Assembly: GCA_028279595.1 (NCBI GenBank)
Contig: JANQNK010000001.1
Coordinates: 189,891-253,890 of the forward strand
Length of the DNA: 64,000 nt
Source: Thermoplasmatota archaeon
GTDB taxonomy: Archaea; Thermoplasmatota; JAKEGO01
Direction of reading: 5' to 3'
Shown here piece by piece: positions 8,454-16,149 of the stretch; position 1 is the first letter of the stretch; each line of letters opens with the position of its first letter. A program made the position numbers and the translations under genes. A model generated the notes under the pieces. The model searched no databases, had not been told where the DNA came from, and worked only from the letters and a program-made list of their open reading frames with translations.

Positions 8454-9320
8454 ATGGCTGACAAGGTAGAACTGTGGAGATGGACCGAGTCCAGGTGGAC
8501 GAATCCCGACATGGACTGGAAGGGGAAGCTGATAACCTCCGGCATCGACGTCGGTTCCGTCAGCTCCCAGGCCGTGATCCTCGCCGATGGCGAGCTCTAC
8601 GCCTACTCGAACATGAGGACCGGCTCGAACAGTCCGGACTCGGCGATGAACGCCATCAACTGGGCCATGGAGGACACCGGGCTCAAACTGGATGACATAA
8701 CGTACACCGTCGGGACAGGTTACGGTCGTGTGAACGTACCGTTCGCCCAGAAGCCCATAACCGAGATCGCGTGCCACGCCCGCGGGGCGAACGCCATCTA
8801 CGGCAACACCGTGCGGACCGTTCTCGACATGGGCGGCCAGGACTGCAAGGCTATCCACTGCGACGAGCGTGGCAAGGTCACGAACTTCCTCATGAACGAC
8901 AAGTGCGCGGCCGGGACCGGTCGCGGCATGGAGGTCTTCGCTGACCTGCTAGGCGTGTCCATCAATGAAGTGGGCGACCTCTCGCTGAATGTCGAGGAGG
9001 AGCCAGACCCCGTGAGCAGCACATGTGTGGTCTATGCGAAGACCGAGGCCACGGGACTGCTCCGCGAGGGCTGGCCCACGAACAAGGTGCTGGCAGCATA
9101 CTGCTCCGCCATGGCCCACAGGATAATCACCCTGCTCGAGAGGATCGGAGTCGAGGAGGACTTCGCCATCACAGGCGGGATCGCAAAGAACGTCGGCGTG
9201 GTGCAGCGGCTGGAGAAGGAGGTCGGGATAAAGATCCTCAGGACAGAATACGACACCCAGCTGGCCGGTGCCCTAGGCGGAGCGCTGTTCGCCAAGGTCC
9301 TTCACGAGAAGGGCAAGTAG
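8454..9320 (+). CDS. bzdQ: Benzoyl-CoA reductase ATPase subunit, BzdQ type
   Basis: The second ASKHA ATPase subunit, 288 residues. A BzdQ-like N-terminal extension (MADKVELWRWTESRWTNP) precedes the GIDVGSVSSQAVIL phosphate loop. Cluster cysteines occur in KCAAGTGRGMEVF (near 151) and SSTCVVYAKTE (near 190). The ITGGIAKN and LAGALGGALFA segments complete the nucleotide-binding fold. The frame is open from 8421, but the ATG at 8454 begins one base after the BzdP stop and gives the expected N-terminus. Together with BzdP it forms the archerase module of the reductase. Confidence 0.86.
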   Translation: MADKVELWRWTESRWTNPDMDWKGKLITSGIDVGSVSSQAVILADGELYAYSNMRTGSNSPDSAMNAINWAMEDTGLKLDDITYTVGTGYGRVNVPFAQKPITEIACHARGANAIYGNTVRTVLDMGGQDCKAIHCDERGKVTNFLMNDKCAAGTGRGMEVFADLLGVSINEVGDLSLNVEEEPDPVSSTCVVYAKTEATGLLREGWPTNKVLAAYCSAMAHRIITLLERIGVEEDFAITGGIAKNVGVVQRLEKEVGIKILRTEYDTQLAGALGGALFAKVLHEKGK

Positions 9321-9330
9321 GTGATGCCTG

Positions 9331-9618
9331 ATGATCGCGAACTATGGATACAAGGACGGCTCGGGCGACTACTTCATCGCCATCGACACCGACAGGTGCA
9401 ACGGGTGCGGGGACTGCGTAACAGCATGCCCCTACGGCGTCATGGGCGTGGGTCCGGATGAGAACGATCCCCTCTCGGACGACGAGGTGGCGTTCGTCAC
9501 CGAGGCCGAGAGGAAGAAGATCAAGTACACCTGCGCACCGTGCAAGCCGATGGCCGACAGGCCGCCGCTTCCGTGCATCGCTGCCTGTCCGCTCGATGCG
9601 ATCGAACATTCCTGGTAA
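9331..9618 (+). CDS. bzdM: Ferredoxin, 2[4Fe-4S], of the benzoyl-CoA reductase operon
   Basis: A 95-residue ferredoxin. The first cluster motif is CNGCGDCVTACPYG (about residues 23-36). The second is split, with CAPC near residue 70 and CIAACPLDA near residue 85, separated by a short PMADRPPLP insert. This extended second motif is typical of the ferredoxins encoded with class I benzoyl-CoA reductases. It probably donates low-potential electrons to BzdPQ. It sits between BzdQ and a large flavoprotein that would reduce it. The symbol follows the Azoarcus naming and is an assignment by context. Confidence 0.82.
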   Translation: MIANYGYKDGSGDYFIAIDTDRCNGCGDCVTACPYGVMGVGPDENDPLSDDEVAFVTEAERKKIKYTCAPCKPMADRPPLPCIAACPLDAIEHSW

Positions 9619-9672
9619 GTGGGAATGGAGTGCCAACGGCAGAGGGGTAGCACAGGGACGGAGAGTGACCAA

Positions 9673-12186
9673 ATGGGCGTCAGACTGACGATCAACGGAG
9701 ACGCTGTCGAAGCGGAGGATGGAACGACCATCCTTGAGGCCGCCGGATCGGCCGAGACATACATTCCGAGGCTATGCTATCATCCCAGTCTCGGGAGTTC
9801 CCACGGACAGGAGCCTGTCGAAGCCGTGTACCGCGAGGACGGCGAGTTCCGGAACGACGGGTCCGGACCCGATGACGGATACGAAGGTTGTCGACTGTGT
9901 CTCGTCGAGATCCAGGGGCGCGACGGTCTCTTCACCGCCTGCGATACCGCGATCGAGGACGGCATGATCGTCGAGACGGAGACGGAAAGGATCAAGGCAG
10001 AGAGGATGACCAACCTCGCCGGGATCCTGAAGGACCATCCCCACGCATGTCTGAGGTGCGCGCAGCAGGAGGGCTGTTCGCGGACCCAGTGTTCGACGAA
10101 CGTGCCCGAGGACGAGCGTTGCTGTCCACTGCTTGGGCACTGCGAACTGCAGAAGGTCTCGAACTACGTCGGCGTCCGCGAGGACCTGACCAAGTACGTG
10201 TTCGCCGACCTCCCCAGGCACGACGACGAACCACTCTTCACACGAGATTACAATCTATGCATCTCATGTCTAAGGTGCGTGCGGGCATGCCGCGACCTTC
10301 GCGGTGTGGACGCGCTCGGTTACGTCTTCCAGGACGGCAAGGCCGTGGTCGGACCGACGATGAACCTGAGCTATTCCGAGTCGGATTGCCGTTTCTGCGG
10401 AGCGTGCGCCGAGGTCTGCCCGACCGGGACGATCATGGACAAGGACCTCCCGAAGGGAGAGAGGGAGGACGTCCTTCTGCCATGTGTTGCGAACTGCCCT
10501 GCTGGTGTCGACATCCCGAGGTACATGGACCTGATATCCAATGGAGAGTTCTCGACGGCCAACGCCGTTGTCGCCGAGAGGATACCGTTCCCGGGGGTCC
10601 TCGGGCGTATCTGCTTCCATCCATGCGAGGATGAATGCAGGCGGAGCGAACTCAATGCGCCGATGGGCATCTGCGGACTGAAGTGGTTCGCATCGGACAA
10701 CGCGGATGCACCTTCTGTATCAGCCAAGCCATCGACAGGGAAGACCGTCGCTGTGATCGGAAGCGGTCCGGCCGGTCTATCGGCAGCGTACTATCTCGCA
10801 GGATCGGGACATGCTGTCACCGTTTTCGAGGCCGAGGAGAAGCCTGGCGGGATGCTCAGATACGCGATCCCTGATTACAGGCTCCCGCCAGACCTGCTTG
10901 ATTCGGAGCTATCCGTCTTCGAACGGCTCGGTGTGACACTCAAGACCGGTACCAGGGTCGGCGGCGACGGCCTCAAGATCGGTGATATCCAGAACGATTT
11001 CGACGCTGTCTTCGTCGGAACCGGCGCATGCCTCAGCAAGCGGATCCCCGTCGAGGGCGCGGAACTCGAGAACGTTCTCTGGGGTCTAGATTTCCTGAAG
11101 GATGTGAAGACGGGCGCCATTGATTCCCTGGCAGGCCGCGTTCTCGTGATCGGCGGTGGCAACGTCGCGATCGATGTGGCACGTTCGGCCATCCGTCTCG
11201 GTGCTGAAGAGGTCCAGCTGGCCTGCCTCGAGGCGAGGGATGAGATGCCCGCACATGGCTGGGAGATCGAGGAAGCCGGCGAGGAGGGCGTTGTCATGCA
11301 TCCGTCGTGGGGGCCCAGGAGGATCCTTGGAGACGTCGGCGTCATGGGCATCGAACTGGTCAAATGCACCTCGGTCTTCGACATGGACGGCTGTTTCGCC
11401 CCCGAGTTCGACGGGTCAGAGACGATGACGATCGAAACCGACATGGTCATAATGGCCATCGGCCAGACGGCCGACCTGACGTGCATCGAGGACGCTGGTA
11501 TCGAGACGAGCGCGGGTACTGTCTGTGTCGAGGGGTGCGAGACCGGCGACAAGGGAACCTTTGCTGGCGGAGAGGTCTCAAGAGGACCATCGTCCGTCGT
11601 CGAGGCCGTCGCCGACGGCGCCATGGCCGCGGCCGCCATCGACATCCACCTTGGTGGCGACGGCGACATATATTCGCCCTTCATGGTCCCGGGAGAGCCC
11701 GATCCGAACGTCGGTCATGTCGAGGGATTCGCAGCGATGGAACGGATCGATATTCCCAAGAGGGATATTGATGAGAGGAAAGCCTGCTTCGACCAGGTCG
11801 AAATGGGATACTCCGAGGACCAGGCAAGGGCAGAGGCCGTCCGTTGCCTTCGATGCGACCTGAGGCTCCTGATAGAGCCGGTTACCCTGCCGCCTGATAT
11901 GTGGATGGAGCTGAACGAGGAGAACGTTGCAGAGGTGCCGGCGATAGAGGGCGTCGTCCAGCTCCTCAACGAGGAGAAGATGATAATCGTGATCCAGGGG
12001 ACCCAGGACATGCATGCGGAGCTCGAGGCGAAGCTGGGTACCGAAACGAAGGCGAGATATTTCGGCATCGACGCCGATCCCATGTATTCGAAGAGGGAGA
12101 ACGAGCTGATGCAGATGTTCCTGCAGCAGTTCGGGAAGATGCCGGAAGGCGACGGAGAGGGAGACGATCTTGATGACCTGTTCTGA
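9673..12186 (+). CDS. bzdV: NuoG/GltD-type iron-sulfur flavoprotein (BzdV-like ferredoxin:NAD(P)+ oxidoreductase)
   Basis: An 837-residue electron-transfer protein with a clear domain order. Residues 1-95 are a plant-type [2Fe-2S] domain (CYHP, GCRLCLVEI). Next comes a NuoG-like His-Cys3 segment (HACLRCAQQEGC), then two [4Fe-4S] motifs (CISCLRCVRAC and CRFCGACAEVCP). A GltD-like Cys-rich linker follows (CVANCPAGVDIP, CFHPCEDECRR), then FAD and NAD(P) Rossmann folds (GSGPAGLSAAYYL and GGGNVAIDVARSA). The last 140-150 residues do not match these domains. The start at 9673 has a GGAGAGTGA Shine-Dalgarno; the GTG at 9619 is less likely. It resembles Azoarcus BzdV and probably reduces the adjacent ferredoxin from NAD(P)H, perhaps with a second electron partner. 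Confidence 0.75.
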   Translation: MGVRLTINGDAVEAEDGTTILEAAGSAETYIPRLCYHPSLGSSHGQEPVEAVYREDGEFRNDGSGPDDGYEGCRLCLVEIQGRDGLFTACDTAIEDGMIVETETERIKAERMTNLAGILKDHPHACLRCAQQEGCSRTQCSTNVPEDERCCPLLGHCELQKVSNYVGVREDLTKYVFADLPRHDDEPLFTRDYNLCISCLRCVRACRDLRGVDALGYVFQDGKAVVGPTMNLSYSESDCRFCGACAEVCPTGTIMDKDLPKGEREDVLLPCVANCPAGVDIPRYMDLISNGEFSTANAVVAERIPFPGVLGRICFHPCEDECRRSELNAPMGICGLKWFASDNADAPSVSAKPSTGKTVAVIGSGPAGLSAAYYLAGSGHAVTVFEAEEKPGGMLRYAIPDYRLPPDLLDSELSVFERLGVTLKTGTRVGGDGLKIGDIQNDFDAVFVGTGACLSKRIPVEGAELENVLWGLDFLKDVKTGAIDSLAGRVLVIGGGNVAIDVARSAIRLGAEEVQLACLEARDEMPAHGWEIEEAGEEGVVMHPSWGPRRILGDVGVMGIELVKCTSVFDMDGCFAPEFDGSETMTIETDMVIMAIGQTADLTCIEDAGIETSAGTVCVEGCETGDKGTFAGGEVSRGPSSVVEAVADGAMAAAAIDIHLGGDGDIYSPFMVPGEPDPNVGHVEGFAAMERIDIPKRDIDERKACFDQVEMGYSEDQARAEAVRCLRCDLRLLIEPVTLPPDMWMELNEENVAEVPAIEGVVQLLNEEKMIIVIQGTQDMHAELEAKLGTETKARYFGIDADPMYSKRENELMQMFLQQFGKMPEGDGEGDDLDDLF

Positions 12187-12198
12187 TGGAGGAAGTAC

Positions 12199-12468
12199 AT
12201 GGTGAGCGTCACCGAACTGCCGGAGGACCAGCTGGAACGTGAGGGCTGGGAGCGACGGTCGATACTGGACGATCCCAGACTATCAGAGGTCGTCGCCTCG
12301 TACGAGGAGATGGGTCTCGAGGTTGCCCTCAAGGACATCGACGGTGTGGAGGCCGACGCCTGCATCACATGTCTGGACGGGCCGATGGGCCGGTTCATGA
12401 TCGTGTACACCCGACCCGGTACGGGCCGGAGCAAGCTGGACGAATTGTTCGAGGGGGATGCAAAATGA
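12199..12468 (+). CDS. Uncharacterised small acidic protein in the benzoyl-CoA reductase operon
   Basis: An 89-residue acidic protein I do not recognise. It has an N-terminal helix-forming segment (about residues 5-40), one CITC motif near residue 55, and a short C-terminal basic stretch (TRPGTGRSK). It begins 12 bases after the BzdV-like gene and its stop overlaps the ATG of the next gene (ATGA), so it is translated as part of the operon. The two cysteines are too few to bind a cluster alone. An assembly or partner role for the flavoprotein is only a guess. Confidence 0.55.
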   Translation: MVSVTELPEDQLEREGWERRSILDDPRLSEVVASYEEMGLEVALKDIDGVEADACITCLDGPMGRFMIVYTRPGTGRSKLDELFEGDAK

Positions 12469-13091
12469 TACTGGAGAAGCTGGTCGTCGGTCCGATCGGA
12501 GCGAACTGCTTCATCATCGGAGACTCTGGAGAGGGCGCCGTGATAGATCCAGGAGGAGACCCTGAAAAGGTCATCAGGGCCGTCCGCGCCACGGAACTCA
12601 AGATCAAATACGTCATTGCCACCCACGGCCACTTCGACCATACCGGTGCGATCGGTCCGGTCGTGGAAGCCCTCGGGTGCGAGTTCCTCATGCACGAGGA
12701 GGACCTCTTCTTCGCACGGGACTCGGTCACATCCGCCCGGAGATGGGGCGTCGTGGTCGATCAGGTCCCGGATCCGGACCGGTTCATCGTGGACGGCGAC
12801 ATTATCGAGATAGGCTCACTCCAGATGAAGGTCATCCATACGCCTGGCCATTCTCCCGGCGGTGTGTCACTGTACATTGGATCGGAGGGCGCTCTCTTCG
12901 CCGGTGACACGCTATTCCAACGCTCCATCGGCCGGACCGACTTCAGACAGGGCTCCATGGAGGTGCTCCTGCGGTCGATACGGGAGAGGATATTCGAGCT
13001 TCCTCCCGAGACGGTCGTTTACACAGGCCATGGTCCCGAGACGACGGTCGACGAGGAGAGCAGGATGAACCCGTTCGCGAGGTTGAGGTGA
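12465..13091 (+). CDS. Metallo-beta-lactamase fold hydrolase (glyoxalase II-like)
   Basis: A 208-residue MBL-fold protein with the metal motif THGHFDHTG (residues about 52-60), a later His in HTPGHSPGG, Asp in FAGDTLF and His in YTGHGPET. This full set binds two metals, as in hydroxyacylglutathione-type thioesterases. It starts at ATG 12465, inside an ATGA overlap with the preceding gene. In this operon a role as an acyl-CoA or other thioester hydrolase is plausible, for instance relieving CoA trapping. The family is broad, so the substrate stays open. Confidence 0.8.
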   Translation: MILEKLVVGPIGANCFIIGDSGEGAVIDPGGDPEKVIRAVRATELKIKYVIATHGHFDHTGAIGPVVEALGCEFLMHEEDLFFARDSVTSARRWGVVVDQVPDPDRFIVDGDIIEIGSLQMKVIHTPGHSPGGVSLYIGSEGALFAGDTLFQRSIGRTDFRQGSMEVLLRSIRERIFELPPETVVYTGHGPETTVDEESRMNPFARLR

Positions 13092-13834
13092 TGGACTCCA
13101 TGGAACGCCTCAGGGAGATCGTCGAGACATCAGACAGGATAGTCGCGTTCACCGGCGCCGGTCTGTCCGCCGAGAGCGGGATCCCGACCTATCGTGGCGC
13201 GGGCGGGCTCTGGACCAAGTACGATCCCAACATCTACGCCAACATCGACCATTTCCTCAGGGACCCGACCTACTACTGGAACTTCTTCCAGGAGGTCAGG
13301 TATCCCATCATAAGCCAGGCGCAACCCAACCCAGCGCACGATGCGCTCGTCGAGCTAGAGAGGCGTAAGCTGCTGAAGACGGTCATCACCCAGAACATCG
13401 ACGGGCTGCACCAGATGGCAGGCTCGCAGAACGTGATCGAACTTCACGGGAACACCAGAAGGATAGGGTGCATGGAGTGCGGAAAGGAGTATTCCATGGA
13501 CGAGGTCTACGGCAAACTTCAGGACCAGCTCCCTCCCAGGTGCGATTGTAGCGGGGGATTGAAACCCAGGGTCGTCTTCTTCGGCGAATCACTGCCGTTC
13601 GAGGCACTGGAAGGAGCGAACGACGCGGTCAAGGACTGCGATGCATGTCTTGTCGTCGGCTCGTCCCTCGTCGTGTATCCTGCGGCAATGCTGCCGGTAC
13701 TGGCGTCCGAGAAGGGCGCGCGCTTGGCCATAATCAATATCGATCCGACGCCACTGGACCACATGGCGGAGGTCGTGATCAACGACAGTGCCGGGGACGT
13801 ACTCCATACCGTGGTCAAGGGAGGCTTCGAATGA
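13091..13834 (+). CDS. cobB: NAD-dependent protein deacylase (sirtuin, Sir2/CobB family)
   Basis: A 247-residue sirtuin. It shows GAGLSAESGIPTYRG (NAD-binding, about residues 20-34), TQNIDGLH (near 102), the catalytic His in ELHGNT, a zinc site made of CMEC and CDC, and VVFFGE. GSSLVVYPAA near residue 195 closes the NAD pocket. No Tyr-x-x-Arg desuccinylase pair is evident, so acetyl or other neutral acyl groups are more likely. It starts at an overlap with the hydrolase stop (GTGATG; GTG at 13088 is an alternative). Sirtuins reverse acetylation of AMP-forming acyl-CoA synthetases in several organisms, which fits the GNAT at 4703 and the ligase at 21735. Confidence 0.88.
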   Translation: MDSMERLREIVETSDRIVAFTGAGLSAESGIPTYRGAGGLWTKYDPNIYANIDHFLRDPTYYWNFFQEVRYPIISQAQPNPAHDALVELERRKLLKTVITQNIDGLHQMAGSQNVIELHGNTRRIGCMECGKEYSMDEVYGKLQDQLPPRCDCSGGLKPRVVFFGESLPFEALEGANDAVKDCDACLVVGSSLVVYPAAMLPVLASEKGARLAIINIDPTPLDHMAEVVINDSAGDVLHTVVKGGFE

Positions 13835-13888
13835 CGTTAAATCCATGTAATCGGAGGAGGCGGTACGACGTTCAATAAGCTAGGGATC

Positions 13889-15694
13889 GTGGACATGACG
13901 AAGGGGAACGTGAAGATCACCGAGACCCCGGAGGAGATCCGGAGACTCTTCCTGGGAGGACGCGGTCTCAACGGGTACTACCTCTACAAGATGATGAAGC
14001 CGGGAATGGACCCGCTGAGTCCGGACAATGTCCTCATCTTCGGAACTGGTCTCCTCTCGGGGACCCTGATTCCGAACTCGTCGAGGTTCAGCGTCACGGC
14101 GCGGTCGCCCGAGACAGGCTTCTTCGGCGATGCGAACTGCGGCGGATACTTCTCGGCCGAACTTCGATACGCCGGCTTCGACAGGATCATAGTCCTTGGA
14201 AAGGCAGACCGGCCATCCTACCTTCACGTCCACGACGGTGAGATCGAGATCATGGACGCTGTCGACTACTGGGGAATGGATACTACGGACGTCCAGCTGG
14301 CCCTCCGGAAGGACCTCGGACACGTGGAATCCGCGGTCTGCGGCGTCGCAGGCGAGAACCTTGTCAGGTTCGCCTGCGTGAGAACCGGGATCAAGAACGC
14401 GGCCGGCAGGTGCGGGCTCGGTGCCGTGATGGGTTCGAAGAACCTCAAGGCCATCGCCGCCCGGGGCCGTGGCGGGGTTGAGATAGCCAACCCTGACGAG
14501 ATGTTCGAGGTATGCGAGGAGTTGAAGGACTACATCATGGGTTCCAAGATAACTTCGATCCTCGGGACCGTCGGGACACCGCTGCTCTACGAGGTCAGCA
14601 ACGCCCTTGGCGCCATCAGGACGAAGAACAGCCAGCTCAACGCGTGGTCGGACTCGCTCAATGCGGACGAGATCGAGAAGCACGTCGACAAGATGATCTC
14701 CTGCTCCTCCTGCATCGTCCACTGCCGTCACAGGAACTCGCTCGGGGGCGAGGGTCCGGAGTACACCGCGCTCGGCCTCCTCGGCTCCAACCTAGGGATA
14801 GAGGACCCTGCCGAGGTCATCGAGCTCAACAACGTCTGCAACGAACTCGGTCTGGACATATCATCCTCCGGGACATATCTGGCCTGGGCATACGAGCTCT
14901 ACGAACGTGGAATCATCGGGAAGGACATGACCGGTGAGGACCTCCGGTTCGGCGATTTCGATCTGTCCAGGAGGCTGCTTCACGATATATCGAGGCGGGA
15001 AGGGTTCGGGGACATCGTAGCGGAAGGCAGTTTGAACTTCGAAAGGTACGGTCCGGAGTCCAAGGACTACCTTATCGCCGTCAAGGGCCTTCCGCAGAGC
15101 GATCCCCATGACGTCCGCTACATCAAGGCCTTCGCCCTAGGCATCGCGACTGCGTCCCGGGGTGCCGACCATCTCAGGAGCCGACCTACCCTCGAGATAT
15201 TCCTGAAACTTCCTCCGGAGGTGAAGCAGCGGATCTACGGAGAGGGCGTCAACAACGATCCAGCGTCGTACGAGGCGAAGGAGAAATCGGTCTACTTCTC
15301 CGACAACATGTTCGCGTCCATTGACACCGTCGGGATCTGCAAGTTCATCTGCCACGGCTTCAACAGCCCGCACTTCGTCGACTACTCGTGGTTGACCCGG
15401 TTGATACACGCTGCAGTCGGATGGGACTACACAGAGGCTGACATCGAGGCGGTCGGGAAGCGCGTCATCGACATGGAGAGGATGTTCAACATCCGTGAAG
15501 GACTGACCATGGCGGACGACACACTTCCGAAGCGCTACTTCGACGATCCCTCGAAACTGAAGATCGCCAAGGGCCATCACATCGACAGGAAGGAGTTCGA
15601 TGGGATGTTGTCCAGATACTACGAACTGAGGAACTGGACCGAGGACGGCATGGTCAAGCCGGAAAGGCGGGCCGAACTGGAGGGATACCTATGA
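13889..15694 (+). CDS. Aldehyde ferredoxin oxidoreductase family, tungsten subunit (AorB-like)
   Basis: A 601-residue member of the tungsten-bispterin AOR family. It oxidises aldehydes to acids with ferredoxin or a partner subunit as acceptor. Seen: FLGGRGLNGYYLYK at the N-terminus, NSSRFSVTARSPETGFFGDA (pterin contact), the [4Fe-4S] motif CSSCIVHC near residue 271, and GICKFICHG near residue 480. The next gene is a four-cluster ferredoxin overlapping by ATGA, as in Aromatoleum AorAB and in BamBC. The annotated GTG at 13889 cuts off part of the usual N-terminus. In-frame codons upstream encode GGGGTTFNKLGIVDMT with a GGAGGAGG Shine-Dalgarno at 13853-13860 but no standard start after it. Confidence 0.82.
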   Translation: MDMTKGNVKITETPEEIRRLFLGGRGLNGYYLYKMMKPGMDPLSPDNVLIFGTGLLSGTLIPNSSRFSVTARSPETGFFGDANCGGYFSAELRYAGFDRIIVLGKADRPSYLHVHDGEIEIMDAVDYWGMDTTDVQLALRKDLGHVESAVCGVAGENLVRFACVRTGIKNAAGRCGLGAVMGSKNLKAIAARGRGGVEIANPDEMFEVCEELKDYIMGSKITSILGTVGTPLLYEVSNALGAIRTKNSQLNAWSDSLNADEIEKHVDKMISCSSCIVHCRHRNSLGGEGPEYTALGLLGSNLGIEDPAEVIELNNVCNELGLDISSSGTYLAWAYELYERGIIGKDMTGEDLRFGDFDLSRRLLHDISRREGFGDIVAEGSLNFERYGPESKDYLIAVKGLPQSDPHDVRYIKAFALGIATASRGADHLRSRPTLEIFLKLPPEVKQRIYGEGVNNDPASYEAKEKSVYFSDNMFASIDTVGICKFICHGFNSPHFVDYSWLTRLIHAAVGWDYTEADIEAVGKRVIDMERMFNIREGLTMADDTLPKRYFDDPSKLKIAKGHHIDRKEFDGMLSRYYELRNWTEDGMVKPERRAELEGYL

Positions 15695-16149
15695 AGTACC
15701 TCTACGCCTTCCCCGAGAAGTGCACTGGCTGCAGGGAATGCACTCTCGCTTGCTCCCTCAAGTTCTTCGGAGAGTGCAATCCGAAGAAGGCCGCGATATC
15801 TGTCATAAGGGACGAGTTCCGCCGCTACGAATATCCGATGATATGCTACCAGTGCGAGGACCCCGTCTGCCTGAAGTATTGCCACCAGAACGCGTACGAG
15901 ATAGTGGACGGCGTCGTGATCCGGGACGACGACAGATGCATCGGCTGTCGGATGTGCGCGGTACTCTGCCCTTACAACGCCATATCTGCGATAGATGGTG
16001 AGATTATCAAGTGCGACCTTTGTGACGGCGATCCGAAGTGCGTGAAGTACTGCTCCACCGAAGCCATCCAGTACCTCGACGAGACCGATGAACTGGAGGC
16101 CAGAAGGAAGCAGATGGCAGAGAGGGTGCTAGGGATCGCCTCTGATTGA
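15691..16149 (+). CDS. Four-cluster ferredoxin subunit of the aldehyde oxidoreductase (AorA-like)
   Basis: A 152-residue HycB/DMSO-reductase-beta-type iron-sulfur protein. Cysteine groups are CTGCRECTLAC (residues 11-21), CYQCEDPVCLKYC (near 52-64), CIGCRMCAVLCPYN (near 86-99) and CDLCDGDPKCVKYC (near 110-123), enough for four [4Fe-4S] clusters. Its ATG overlaps the stop of the tungsten subunit, so the two are surely co-translated. In the Aromatoleum AOR a protein of this type forms an electron wire between the tungsten subunit and an FAD subunit. An FAD protein of suitable type is encoded close by on the other strand (16966-18198). Confidence 0.85.
   Translation: MKYLYAFPEKCTGCRECTLACSLKFFGECNPKKAAISVIRDEFRRYEYPMICYQCEDPVCLKYCHQNAYEIVDGVVIRDDDRCIGCRMCAVLCPYNAISAIDGEIIKCDLCDGDPKCVKYCSTEAIQYLDETDELEARRKQMAERVLGIASD

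Noticed and set aside
9888..10634. Long plus-strand frame inside the BzdV-like gene
   Set aside because: Low-complexity Arg/Gly composition and no motifs; shadow of the real frame.
13889..16149. BamBC class II benzoyl-CoA reductase instead of an aldehyde oxidoreductase
   Set aside because: No BamD-I-type partner genes adjoin and a complete class I enzyme is present; kept only as an alternative in the finding.
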